A DNA stretch of 31,794 nucleotides from Acidimicrobiales bacterium (GCA_020631315.1 JAHDHM010000002.1:3357-35150); one strand, 5' to 3'. Positions 16,501 through 23,617 are shown, counted from the stretch's first letter. Made by a program: numbers and translations. Notes: generated by a model not told the origin, from the sequence alone.

Positions 16501-19500
16501 ACACAGCGTCGGTGACGGGCAACCCCGTCCTCTCGGGCGGCGACATCGCGGGCGTTCCCGACGCGACCGCCGCCGATGACTCCCACTACTTCGCCTTCGT
16601 GGCCGGAGTGGACATCGAGAAGTCGACGGATGGTGCCGATGCCGACAGTGCTCCGGGTCCGTACATCACGACGGGTGACACGGTGACGTGGACGTTCGTG
16701 GTGGAGAACACGGGTGATGTGGATCTGGCTGATGTGACGGTGACCGATGACGTGATCGCGGCGGTGGACATCGACTGTGGTGCGCCGGACAACGACAACG
16801 TCATCGAGCTGCTGGAGCCGGGTGCCCTGAACGCCGTCACCTGCACGGCCACGGGACCCGCGGGCGACGGTGCGCACGTGAACACGGCGTCGGTGACCGG
16901 CAACCCGGTCGACGACAGCGGTACCGACGTTCCTGGTGTGACCGATCCGACCGACAGCGATGACTCGCATCACTTCGCCGTCGTCGCCACCGTCGACATC
17001 GAGGTCGCAACCAACACCGTCGACGCCGACACCGGGTTCGGTCCGGCAGTTGCGACCGGTTCGACGGTGACCTGGACCTTCGTGGTCGAGAACACCGGCA
17101 ACGTGGATCTCGCTGATGTGACGGTGACCGACGATCAGCTGGCCGATGTCGACATCGACTGTGGTGCGCCGGACAACGACAACGTCGTCGGCACGATGCT
17201 GCCGGGCGACATCGTCACCTGCACGGCGACAGGAACCGCCACCGCGGGTCAGTACGAGAACAACGGCTCCGTGGTCGGCAACCCCGTGGTGTCCGACGTC
17301 GACATCGCCGGCATCGCCGATGCGACGGACACCGATCCGTCGCATCACTTCGGTCTCACCCCGTCGATCGACATCGAGAAGTCGACGGATGGTGCCGATG
17401 CCGACAGTGCTCCGGGTCCGTACATCACGACGGGTGACACGGTGACGTGGACGTTCGTGGTGGAGAACACGGGTGATGTGGATCTGGCTGATGTGACGGT
17501 GACCGATGACGTGATCGCGGCGGTGGACATCGACTGTGGTGCGCCCGACAACGACAACGTCGTCGACTCCCTCGCTCCCGGAGCGATCGTGACCTGTACC
17601 GCGACCGGTCCTGCCGGCGACGGTGCGCACGTGAACACGGCGTCGGTGACCGGGAACCCGGTCGACGGCGGTGGTACCGACGTTCCCGGCGTCACGGATC
17701 CGACCGACAGCGACGACTCGCATCACTTCGCCGTGGTCGCCACCGTCGACCTCGAGAAGTCGACCAACACCGTCGACGCCGACGTCGCACCCGGCCCGCT
17801 CGTGGCCGAGGGCAGCCCCGTCGTCTGGGAGTTCGTCGTCGAGAACACGGGCAACGTCGACCTCGCCGACGTGACCGTCTTCGACGACCTGGTCGCCGCG
17901 ACGGACATCGACTGTGGTGGTCCGGACAACGACAACGTCATCGACGTGCTGGCGGTCGGCGCGATCGTCACCTGCACCGCCTCGGGCGTCGCCGGTGACA
18001 GCGCCTACGTGAACACCGGCGGCGTCGCCGGTACGGCCATCGACCCGCTCGGCGACCCGATCGTCGGGATCGACCCGGCTGCGGACTCCGACCTGTCGAA
18101 CCACCTCGGTGCTGCCCCGTCGATCGACATCGAGACGTTGACCCAGACGTTCGACGCCGACGAGGCGCCCGGTCCGGTCGTGCCGATCGGTGACCCGGTG
18201 CTGTGGTCCTACGTGGTCACCAACGACGGCAACGTCGACCTCACGAACATCGTCGTGCTCGACGACGTGCTGGCAGACGACGCCGTCGACATCGACTGTG
18301 GGGGCGGCGACAACACCATCGCCCTGCTCGTGCCCGGCGCCTCGGTCACCTGCACCGCCACCGGCGTCGCAGTCGCAGGTCCGTATGCGAACGTCGGCTC
18401 GGTCACGGCTGACTCCGCTCCGACGGTCGGTACCGACGGCTCTCCCGTCGTCGGCGTCGGGGTGTCGGACGACGATCCGACCAACCACCTCGGTTCGGAC
18501 CCGGCCATCGAAGTGCAGAAGTTCGTCGCCGGTGACGACGCCGACGTCGATCCCGTCTGGGTGGTCACCGGAGCGACCGTGCCGTGGCGCTACGAGGTCA
18601 CCAACGTCGGGTCGTCCCCGCTGTCGAACGTGACGGTCGTCGACGACGCCGGCACGAGCTCGGACACCGGCGACGACTGGACGCTCGACGCCACCGACGT
18701 GATCTCGGGCGACCTCGACGGCGACCAGCAGCTGGACCCGGGTGAGACCTGGATCATGAACGCCAGCGGCACGGCCTTCCCCGGCGACTACGAGAACACG
18801 GCGCTCGCGTCGGGTACCTCACCTGACACGACCGACAGTTCCGGCGTCACGACCCCGGGTTCGATCCACACTTCGAGCGACATCGCCAAGCACTTCGCGG
18901 CGTCGCCGGCGGTCACGATCGAGAAGTCGGTCAACGGCGACGAGGCCGACACCGCTCCAGGCCCGTACGTCCAGGCCGGCGAGACGGTGTTCTGGACCTA
19001 CGTCGTGACGAACACGGGTGATGTCGCCCTCGCCGGCATCGAGGTGACCGACGACCAGGGCCTCGAGGTGATCTGCCCCGGTACCGTCCTCGCCGCCGGT
19101 GAGTCGATGGGGTGCACGGCCAGTGGACCGGCAGCCAGCGGTGCCTACGTGAACGTCGGCACCGTCACGTCGACGGCCGCGCAGCCACACCCGACCGAGC
19201 CGGCGTCGCTGATCCCGATCGTCGATCCGGTCACGGGCGAGCCGGAGGAGCCCTACACCGCCGACGACGAGGCGCATCTGTTCGGTGTCGACCCCTCGTT
19301 CGAGGTGAACAAGTGGGTCTGTGTGGTCGAGGGCTGCGATCCGGCCGTTCCGGAGTACTGGCACACCGAGACCGGCGCCATCCAGGGCCAGACCCTGCAG
19401 TGGCTCGTTCGGGTGACCAACACGGGCAACGTCGACCTTCACGACATCGAGGTCACCGACGAGCTGGCCACCGGGTGCTCGATCTCGGTCTCGACCCTCG

Positions 19501-20219
19501 AACCGGGCGAGTCGGTCGATGCGAGGTGCTCGAGTCTTCTCGACGGGGGCACGGCCTCGAACTCCGTGACGGTGAACGCCGCCGGCGTCTCGTGCAACGC
19601 CGACGGCTCGACCCTCGGCTGCTCGGACGTCGAGGTGTCCAACCCCGATCCGGACCGGTCTGCATCGGTTGCCGGACCCGCGGACATCGACCTTGAGAAG
19701 GGCGTCGACGACGACACGCCACGTCTGAACCAGATCGTGCAGTTCACGGTGGCGGTGACGAACCAGGGTGGCTCCGCCGCCCAGGACGTCGATCTGTCGG
19801 ATCAGCTCCCCGCGGACCTGGAGTTCGTGCGCTTCGTCGAACAGGGTTCGGCCCTCTACGACGAGGGCACACGTCGCATCGAGTGGATCCTCGAACGTCT
19901 GGATCCCGGAGCGTCGACCCGGATCGTGTACGAGACCCGTGTCATCGGCGACGAGAACACGACCAACGTCGTCGAGGTCATCCGCGACGGCTTCACGATC
20001 ATCCTCGGCGACGACCAGGCGCAGGAGACCGTCGAGGTCGAGGACGAAGGCGACACGGCACCCGACGGAGGGGATGGCGACGTCGGTGACGGTGGCCTCG
20101 CTCGGTCCGGTGCCGACTCCGACGTGATCGCCATGATCGCCGTGGCCATGGTGCTCGTCGGCGTGGCGATCGTGCTGGCCGTCCGACGTCGTGACCAGAC
20201 ACCGGCGGCCGCCGACTGA
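10503..20219 (+). CDS. Giant secreted, wall- or membrane-anchored repeat protein (SdrD B-like and DUF11/DUF7507-like domains)
   Basis: A 3,238-residue surface protein. The signal peptide (1-39) has its hydrophobic core at about 18-33 and likely cleavage after SVAGA. SdrD B-like (CnaB-type) domains begin near 44 (GVVFDDVNGDGTINGAD), 168 (GSVWADTDVDGVLDD) and 1335 (LGDLVFADVNYDG). Residues about 310-1320 are a large region with DUF11-like stretches and no family I can name. Twelve DUF11/DUF7507-like repeats of about 125-135 residues start at 1645, 1777, 1911, 2036, 2164, 2289, 2415, 2541, 2669, 2804, 2933 and 3062. The C-terminus has LARSG (3199-3203), a hydrophobic helix (about 3208-3227) and RRR, the layout of a sortase-sorting signal, though LARSG departs from LPxTG. 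The protein is very rich in Asp, Thr and Val. ATG 10503 gives the signal peptide but has no Shine-Dalgarno; GTG 10539 is an alternative. Likely an adhesin or stalk-like surface fibre. Confidence 0.88.
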   Translation: MATSLKPTPRCAVTTARALSVATLLALFAIVASPSVAGAVDDATITGVVFDDVNGDGTINGADAARAGLTVELVEVGSGTVVDTTVTDGLGAYTLTVDGSGLPLDHLVRVSGLSASEAFSSGPDSDVSNVWDDPIDGSGEAVVGEFVLVGLAPNATETVDAMVRQTPTVSGSVWADTDVDGVLDDSGDPDGAALEGPATDVTVELVDPNDDSIIATTTIDAAGDYLFDTVPDGTWDVVFTSTNTFFGFNDGAAGNDTTEDPAVLGEPRSARTSITVSGTDASVVGSTTRPLVTLDAEIIPAVGIQDGTAPFDTFGTCPTLTAGDDCGDDDGVIRTNDVVTFPISVTADGVPDIDGSGNIEDDEKIGDVILEMTVSPSDAPDPVSIVEFSGGNSGIPTICRQGGAYSPSSTIVDNLDGSFTLLCNLGDFGDELKFFSVSVRALGGSENLSSISTTSRVYQSRDEAIPPTTPLPDTVHAVSASPQFNLTKSTFDGNANNRLISHGVQERVNPETGITEYGYGFQYEMSVVVPPGGRGVEPVETMTFTEQIDSQFSGALLVACYNEPYNSSSTIPRGGDQPDGSPSSDDNRVADSGTWTCDQPSAGADITVTITGADTTAAHLPTEGYNGNDLSAGPFYVAVGRVYLWYPMRDLSDILDDGLDNDSWNYGDTDVFGTVSVTNCVVDFAPTSAGGTQNFGGLNEPYYGESDGDPAPAGDNCRAHDIVITDSGSYWKGYRATGYETWGTGHNWITGLPPNASADHSGDGAVYPGEIFVAGSYYRNSGVVDQSGIVICETVDTAVMRLADIPGITGTDVAVLALTHDDTGLYKLQYLADAGGFNNDHGHDQTPDPVSGHLPVDTTNQDAASVCDDAAGTWFDDIASVPGGSDAVTRLRVVPVDWSGGTSSQVLKPTEYVGMVIGLEARNTFNGGPADEDGELIPVGTLLVDHSGYRNRNGTWVESSYDPMANTGTTTGDRIALNRVQVRVTKSATLLTTGDDLMFAQDAGLDIEWVIQPAVTSGTGGDSVAEDVRIVDVLPQYVTYDPTCTPAPPAGYAGPVVTAGPGAGETTLEWSLGDRIANVALDPIILCTNTSSVAPNGYDALNAVTISAVNDSSGAAIRTAERTVELQQSGGFQLEKSVDQPLDFENDTQVFTLTWSNFSDVIPIEAPYIYDVFGHNGDGPSTPAAKSITSTFTGQYVLDAMPTASTAGTFEFSADDPATISNDHREASNQPGGSTTWCSSSDGVSFTLVQGSGACPATLADATALRFVSAGQLPPSGLETLSFTMQAGDPGADPGLINDAGDRYTNRFAAWSNSFPDQLVRSNTVIVQVVSFTLGDLVFADVNYDGAYTAGLDLLAPAGVTVELWEDGGSSAFDTTTTDANGRFTFVDIAGGDLELRIPASEFQGGGLLENWTVSAAAVADPDLPDPGANENVDHHAQTAGTEAVDGVTSGVVTLEANATPNPAGGEPLFDDVYPWANAFYTDDFTNYTVDFGLVAPGAVAVQKEICIEADLANCDVADDADWAETQEVPFFTNSAWRVTVTNTGSQILSPTYVDDELEDACDATFDGSDLPPDAPHSPSGTASVTHAGLQSLGLGESTAYVCESSQVVEELTNSADAIGTAADGTTVTASDTADVTLPPPNPLITVEKSTNTLDADSLPGVYLDTGDAIIWEYVVTTTGNVPLTDVEVVDDMGTPGTPGDDITLSKATSGYVSGDTDGDDVLDLDETWIFQLGGVASSGQYTNVATATGTPVAPSLSDVNDTDASNHTGLDDAPSIDVEVATNGDDADVASGPLVNTGSTVTWTYTVTTNGADVPLSAITLVDDAGTPGDAGDDFSPTYQSGDTDADGILDEGETWIFTATGSAGDGQFTNTVEATGTPPETTDSSGVTTQPADVSDTDPTNHFAVVGAVDVQKSTNGEDADTGFGPVVATGSTVTWTFAVENTGNVDLADVTVTDDQVAALDIDCGAPDNDNVIDTILPGDIVTCTATGTAVTGQHANTASVTGNPVLSGGDIAGVPDATAADDSHYFAFVAGVDIEKSTDGADADSAPGPYITTGDTVTWTFVVENTGDVDLADVTVTDDVIAAVDIDCGAPDNDNVIELLEPGALNAVTCTATGPAGDGAHVNTASVTGNPVDDSGTDVPGVTDPTDSDDSHHFAVVATVDIEVATNTVDADTGFGPAVATGSTVTWTFVVENTGNVDLADVTVTDDQLADVDIDCGAPDNDNVVGTMLPGDIVTCTATGTATAGQYENNGSVVGNPVVSDVDIAGIADATDTDPSHHFGLTPSIDIEKSTDGADADSAPGPYITTGDTVTWTFVVENTGDVDLADVTVTDDVIAAVDIDCGAPDNDNVVDSLAPGAIVTCTATGPAGDGAHVNTASVTGNPVDGGGTDVPGVTDPTDSDDSHHFAVVATVDLEKSTNTVDADVAPGPLVAEGSPVVWEFVVENTGNVDLADVTVFDDLVAATDIDCGGPDNDNVIDVLAVGAIVTCTASGVAGDSAYVNTGGVAGTAIDPLGDPIVGIDPAADSDLSNHLGAAPSIDIETLTQTFDADEAPGPVVPIGDPVLWSYVVTNDGNVDLTNIVVLDDVLADDAVDIDCGGGDNTIALLVPGASVTCTATGVAVAGPYANVGSVTADSAPTVGTDGSPVVGVGVSDDDPTNHLGSDPAIEVQKFVAGDDADVDPVWVVTGATVPWRYEVTNVGSSPLSNVTVVDDAGTSSDTGDDWTLDATDVISGDLDGDQQLDPGETWIMNASGTAFPGDYENTALASGTSPDTTDSSGVTTPGSIHTSSDIAKHFAASPAVTIEKSVNGDEADTAPGPYVQAGETVFWTYVVTNTGDVALAGIEVTDDQGLEVICPGTVLAAGESMGCTASGPAASGAYVNVGTVTSTAAQPHPTEPASLIPIVDPVTGEPEEPYTADDEAHLFGVDPSFEVNKWVCVVEGCDPAVPEYWHTETGAIQGQTLQWLVRVTNTGNVDLHDIEVTDELATGCSISVSTLEPGESVDARCSSLLDGGTASNSVTVNAAGVSCNADGSTLGCSDVEVSNPDPDRSASVAGPADIDLEKGVDDDTPRLNQIVQFTVAVTNQGGSAAQDVDLSDQLPADLEFVRFVEQGSALYDEGTRRIEWILERLDPGASTRIVYETRVIGDENTTNVVEVIRDGFTIILGDDQAQETVEVEDEGDTAPDGGDGDVGDGGLARSGADSDVIAMIAVAMVLVGVAIVLAVRRRDQTPAAAD
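16611..16786 (+). repeat. Exact 176-bp direct repeat, copy 1
   Basis: Identical base for base to 17370-17545, 759 bp downstream, inside repeat unit 4 of the giant gene. It uses T-ending codons (GGTGATGTGGATCTGGCTG) more than the surrounding units, which favour C. Confidence 0.92.
17370..17545 (+). repeat. Exact 176-bp direct repeat, copy 2
   Basis: Second copy of the 176-bp segment, in repeat unit 6. After one mismatch at the 3' edge the similarity continues for a few bases (ACAACGACAACGTC), then the units diverge and become similar again near the unit end (GGTGCGCACGTGAACACGG). Confidence 0.92.
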
Positions 20220-20310
20220 CGCTGACGAGTTCCGGCAGCTCGGCGCCCTCGCCTGCGGCGATGTGACTGGCTGCAAGGCCATGGACAGATGATGCGCTGA
20301 ACCTCACGAC

Positions 20311-20346
20311 TGGTTCGGCGGCGTCCGATGGGATGCCGTCGAACCA
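20311..20346 (+). promoter_or_regulatory. Long hairpin directly before the ribosome-binding site of the metalloprotease gene
   Basis: TGGTTCGGCGGCGTCC (20311-20326) pairs with GGATGCCGTCGAACCA (20331-20346): 16 bp including two G-U wobbles, loop GATG. It ends 3 nt before the GGAGG ribosome-binding site (20350-20354). It may end the giant gene's transcript or control translation of the protease; no U tail follows. The rest of the 139-bp gap shows no clear promoter. Confidence 0.6.
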
Positions 20347-20361
20347 ACCGGAGGCGTCGTG

Positions 20362-22629
20362 GTGGACATGCATCGGAAGCACTGGGCCGGACGACTCGTC
20401 CGCACGACCATCGGAGCATTCGCGGTCGCCGTGATGGCGCTCGTGGGCGTGGTGGCTTCGGCGCCGCCGGCCGCGGCTGCCGACGGTCTGACCATCGACT
20501 CGTCGTACGTCTACCGCCTCGGCGAGGACGGTGTGTTGCGTGTCGAGGCGACGTTCGAGCTGACCAACGTCACCGCCAACACCCGTCGCGGCAACGTGAT
20601 CACGTACTACTACTACGACCGCTTCTGGGTCCCGCTGCCCGACGGCGCCACCGAGGTGACCGTCACCGACGGCTCCCGCGAGCTCAGCCACTCGATCGAC
20701 GTCGAGGAGGACGAGTTCGGCGACGAATCCGAGTATGTCGAGGTCTCGTTCTCGCGGCTGCGATACCAGCGGACCCAGAAGATCGTCGTGACCTATGTGG
20801 CCGGCGCGAGCGAGCCGCGAAGCGAGTGGCTCGACCGAGTGAACCCGGCCTACGCCTACTTCGGAGCGTTCGGGTACGGCGACCCCGGCCTGCTCGACGT
20901 GCGTGTTGAGATCCCCAACGGCTACGAGATCTACTTCAACGCCCTGGAAGAGGAGGACGTGGATCTCGTCGCCCGCAACACCACCTGGTCGGACGGGACC
21001 ACGCTCACCGCAGAGGCCATCGAGAACCCCGAGACCTTCCTGATCTTCGTCACCGCCCGCAACGACGACAACCTCGAACTGACCGAGGTCGAGGTCGTCG
21101 ACAGCATCATCGACGTGCGCGGCTGGCCCGGCGACGACGAGTGGCAGCAGATGGCCGTGGACACGATCACCTCAGGACTGCCCGAGCTCGTCGAGTTCGT
21201 CGGCCAGCCGTGGCCCGAGCAAGACGGCTTCGACGTCATCCAGTCGTCCGAGCCGAGCGAGTACGGATACGCCGGCTGGTTCGACCTGACCGCCGACGAG
21301 ATCCTCGTCGACGAGACCCTGGACCCGGTGCTGATGCTCCACGAGCTGAGCCACGCCTGGTTCAACAGTCGGACCCTGAGCGACCGTTGGATGATCGAGG
21401 GATTCGCCGAGGAGGTGTCGCGCCTCATCGGCGAGGATCTCGGTGAACGGATCCCCGATGCCGAGGCACCGGCCTCCTACGAGCGGCGCAACCTGCTCGA
21501 CTGGGAGGACGGGTTCCAGAGCTTCAACACCGAGGACTGGGGCTACAACACCTCCGCCTGGTTCATGCGTCAGATCAGCGACGAGATCGGGCGCGAGGGC
21601 TTCGAGGATCTCGTGCGTGCGATGTTCGACGAGTCACCGGTCTTCACCGACGAGAACGGCGAGCCCGTCGGTGAGCCGACCGACGACTGGCAGCGGCTGC
21701 TCGACATCGTCGAGACCCGTCATGGCTCCGAGACCATCGACGAGCTGCTGCGCGAACACGTCCTCCCGATCGATCTACACGAGCAGCTGGACGAACGCCG
21801 TGCTGCTCACGACCGGCTCGCCGAGCTCGAGACTGCGTCCGCTCCCTGGGCGGTGCCCGTCGGCGTGCTGACCGCGCTCGAAGAGTGGTCGTTCTCGGAT
21901 TCGATGGACGTGGCGGATGCCGCCGACGAGGTGCTGGACCTCCGCACAGAACTGTCGGAGCGGTCGGCTGCTGCAGGTGTCGTCGAACACGCAGTCGGCG
22001 AGGACGCCTACGAAGCGTCGGCCGGCGACTTCGACGCCGCATCTCGCGAGTTCCGAGTGCGGCTCGATGCGCTGGCTCGGATCGAGCACAGCGACGTCAT
22101 CCGTGCCGAGTTCGAGCCGACCCGTCTCGAGGAGCTCGGTCTGCGGGGTCGGGATCTCGAAGCTGCCCATGCTGCGCTCCGCGATGCCTACGACCGCGAC
22201 GACCTGCCCGGCGTGGCCGCGGCGCTCGTCGACGAGATGATCCTGCGCGCCGACGCCGAAGCCCTCGGCACCGAACGAGCGACGTACGGCGGCATCGGGG
22301 TCGCCGGTGCGTTCCTGCTGTTCGTCATGACCGTGATCTGGCTGATCCGGCGTCGCCGCCGTCGACGTGCCGCCCGCCTCGCCCTCACCGCGCCGGCTGA
22401 GTTGGCTGCGGCCGAGGAGGCCGAGGAGGCCGAGGACAGCGAGCTCGAAGCTGCAGACGGCGACGGTGCGCTACCAGTAGCCGGCCATGAGCTCGCCGAT
22501 CCAGACGGGCTGGTGGACGTCGCCTCTGGCGGCGAACTCGAGGACGTGGGGCTTGAGGTCGAGGACCGGGGTGCCGTCGATGGCGTCGAGCCCGACGACG
22601 GTGAGCGTGGTCCCGGCGACGGCGAGTAG
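20362..22629 (+). CDS. Membrane-anchored HExxH metalloprotease (peptidase MA/M1-like)
   Basis: A 755-residue exported protein. The signal peptide (about 1-39) ends near APPAAAA. A beta-rich N-terminal domain (about 42-240) resembles the pre-catalytic domain of M1-type enzymes. The zinc site is HELSH (327-331) with Glu346 in WMIEGFAEE; the IEGFA box matches the NEGFA box of M1 peptidases but is 14 residues from the second His, not the usual 18. A helical region (about 470-635) leads to one membrane helix (about 642-663), then RRRRRRR and a long acidic tail, so the catalytic domain faces outside. GTG 20362 is preferred (GGAGG 7 nt upstream); GTG 20359 and ATG 20368 are in frame. It follows the giant surface gene by 142 bp on the same strand. 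Its last 52 codons lie antisense to trmO. The substrate is unknown. Confidence 0.85.
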   Translation: MDMHRKHWAGRLVRTTIGAFAVAVMALVGVVASAPPAAAADGLTIDSSYVYRLGEDGVLRVEATFELTNVTANTRRGNVITYYYYDRFWVPLPDGATEVTVTDGSRELSHSIDVEEDEFGDESEYVEVSFSRLRYQRTQKIVVTYVAGASEPRSEWLDRVNPAYAYFGAFGYGDPGLLDVRVEIPNGYEIYFNALEEEDVDLVARNTTWSDGTTLTAEAIENPETFLIFVTARNDDNLELTEVEVVDSIIDVRGWPGDDEWQQMAVDTITSGLPELVEFVGQPWPEQDGFDVIQSSEPSEYGYAGWFDLTADEILVDETLDPVLMLHELSHAWFNSRTLSDRWMIEGFAEEVSRLIGEDLGERIPDAEAPASYERRNLLDWEDGFQSFNTEDWGYNTSAWFMRQISDEIGREGFEDLVRAMFDESPVFTDENGEPVGEPTDDWQRLLDIVETRHGSETIDELLREHVLPIDLHEQLDERRAAHDRLAELETASAPWAVPVGVLTALEEWSFSDSMDVADAADEVLDLRTELSERSAAAGVVEHAVGEDAYEASAGDFDAASREFRVRLDALARIEHSDVIRAEFEPTRLEELGLRGRDLEAAHAALRDAYDRDDLPGVAAALVDEMILRADAEALGTERATYGGIGVAGAFLLFVMTVIWLIRRRRRRRAARLALTAPAELAAAEEAEEAEDSELEAADGDGALPVAGHELADPDGLVDVASGGELEDVGLEVEDRGAVDGVEPDDGERGPGDGE

Positions 22630-22941
22630 CCGACACGTGGTCACACCGATCCGGTTGGGCCGGGCCTTGGCTCGCTGAGCGAAGATCCCGACCTTCGGCC
22701 AGTCTTCACGGTTGCGGGGATGCCGTGCACCGAGATGCACCTTCGACTCGTCGACACGGTCGAACACGAACACCACCTCGACGTGTGAGAACTCATCGAG
22801 CCCGGCCAGCACGTCGGGTCCGAAGCGTTCGCTGTCGAGGCTGATGGTCGAGGTGATCTCGTCCCAGTCGTCGTCGATCGGTTCGGTGCGCTCGTTCGCC
22901 ACCGTGCCGATCGGTCGGATCGTGATCGAGTTCTGGTCCAT
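22471..22941 (-). CDS. trmO: TrmO/TsaA family tRNA N6-methyltransferase
   Basis: A 156-residue protein of the TsaA/TrmO family, which uses SAM to N6-methylate threonylcarbamoyladenosine at tRNA position 37. Family motifs: ITIRPIGTVANER (6-18), DEFSHVEVVFVFDR (49-62) and KVGIFAQRAKARPNRIGVTTCRLL (83-106), the last being the GxFAxRxxxRPNxIG signature. Length is near that of the short actinobacterial members; E. coli TrmO has an extra C-terminal domain. The start is ATG 22941; no Shine-Dalgarno is visible. Its last 159 bp overlap the end of the metalloprotease on the other strand. Confidence 0.85.
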   Translation of the reverse strand: MDQNSITIRPIGTVANERTEPIDDDWDEITSTISLDSERFGPDVLAGLDEFSHVEVVFVFDRVDESKVHLGARHPRNREDWPKVGIFAQRAKARPNRIGVTTCRLLAVAGTTLTVVGLDAIDGTPVLDLKPHVLEFAARGDVHQPVWIGELMAGYW

Positions 22942-22990
22942 TCGCGCATCATCGCAGAGGTGCGTCGCAACCCGGCTCCGGACGCGACAC

Positions 22991-23012
22991 AGCCCCCACC
23001 GAAGTGGGGGCT
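22991..23012 (-). terminator. Hairpin after tRNA-Ser(CGA)
   Basis: AGCCCCCAC and GTGGGGGCT form a perfect 9-bp stem; on the minus strand the loop is TTCG, a very stable tetraloop. It begins 3 nt after the tRNA CCA end. No U run follows, so termination efficiency is uncertain; it may guide 3' processing. Confidence 0.65.
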
Positions 23013-23015
23013 GGA

Positions 23016-23105
23016 TGGCGGAAGGTATGGGATTCGAACCCATGGTGACGCAAGCGCCACAACGGCTTTCGAGGCCGCCCCATTCGTCCGCTCTGGCAAC
23101 CTTCC
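23016..23105 (-). tRNA. tRNA-Ser, anticodon CGA
   Basis: A 90-nt class II tRNA with a long variable arm. Acceptor GGAAGGT (from 23105) pairs with ACCTTCC; the discriminator is G and CCA is encoded (23018-23016). The anticodon stem GCGGC/GCCGT closes the loop CTCGAAA, giving anticodon CGA (reads UCG). The T arm GGGTTCGAATCCC is intact. Confidence 0.95.
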
Positions 23106-23112
23106 GTCGACG

Positions 23113-23141
23113 ACTCTACAAGACGTCAGCGGCCATCTGAA
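23113..23141 (-). promoter_or_regulatory. Promoter of tRNA-Ser(CGA)
   Basis: On the minus strand TTCAGA (23141-23136), a 17-bp spacer and TAGAGT (23118-23113). The -10 ends 7 nt before the tRNA 5' end, so little or no 5' leader is expected. Confidence 0.5.
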
Positions 23142-23161
23142 CCGACTTGGTCAGGTCGTCC

Positions 23162-23617
23162 TCATCCCTCGCGTGCGGCGGCGAAGAAGTCGACCAAGAG
23201 CTCGGCACACTCGTCGTCCCGGACACCGGGAGTGACCTCGAATTCGTGGTGTAGCCGTGGGTCGGAGCCGACACCCATCAACGACAGGACGGCACCTGCT
23301 TTCATGTCCGCAGCGCCGTAGACGACCCGACCGACACGGGCGTTCAGCGCGGCACCTGCGCACATGGTGCAGGGCTCGAGTGTGACGACGAGGGTGGCGT
23401 CGATGAGCCGCCAGCCGTCGCCGACGACCTTCGCTGCGTCGCGCAGTGCCAGCACCTCGGCGTGGGCGGTCGGGTCGCCCGTCAGCTCGCGTTCGTTGTG
23501 GCGTCGCGCGACGACCTCGCCACCGTGGATGACGATCGCGCCGATCGGCACGTCGCCGTGCTCGAGCGCGGCCCGCGCCTCGTCGAGCGCGAGGACCATC
23601 GCGTCGTCGTCGGTCAT
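23162..23617 (-). CDS. tadA: tRNA-specific adenosine deaminase (A34 to inosine)
   Basis: A 151-residue zinc deaminase. HAE (52-54) gives the zinc-binding His and catalytic Glu, and PCTMC (82-86) the two zinc-binding Cys; GDVPIGAIVI and NARVGRVVYGAADMKAGA are typical TadA stretches. It converts wobble adenosine 34 to inosine in tRNA-Arg(ACG). The start is ATG 23617, which overlaps the preceding acetyltransferase stop as ATGA and has GGAG 9 nt upstream; an ATG at 23629 has no ribosome-binding site. It is the last gene of the udp operon. Confidence 0.93.
   Translation of the reverse strand: MTDDDAMVLALDEARAALEHGDVPIGAIVIHGGEVVARRHNERELTGDPTAHAEVLALRDAAKVVGDGWRLIDATLVVTLEPCTMCAGAALNARVGRVVYGAADMKAGAVLSLMGVGSDPRLHHEFEVTPGVRDDECAELLVDFFAAAREG

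Larger units (their letters stand above)
15435..19950 (+). repeat. Array of twelve ~125-135-codon DUF11-like repeats in the giant gene
   Basis: Units begin at DNA positions 15435, 15831, 16233, 16608, 16992, 17367, 17745, 18123, 18507, 18912, 19299 and 19686, each opening with a variant of (V/I)DIEKSTN and containing a version of TWTFVVENTGNVDLADV. Units 1, 2 and 9 carry an Asp-rich loop plus ETWI (e.g. GDTDADGILDEGETWIF), which resembles a calcium-binding loop. Units 3-8 instead carry DIDCG and, about 18-22 residues on, VTCTA: a conserved cysteine pair. Units 3+4 and 5+6 form a two-unit higher-order repeat of 759 bp. Confidence 0.8.

Noticed and set aside
13212..18488. Very long minus-strand open frame (1,758 codons) opposite the giant surface gene
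   Set aside because: A by-product of the GC- and GAC/GTC-rich codon pattern of the repeats; composition is Arg/Val/Asp-biased, with no domains, signal or ribosome-binding site.
15435..19950. Regular repeats considered as a CRISPR array
   Set aside because: Units are ~380 bp, in frame and coding for DUF11-like domains, without constant spacers.
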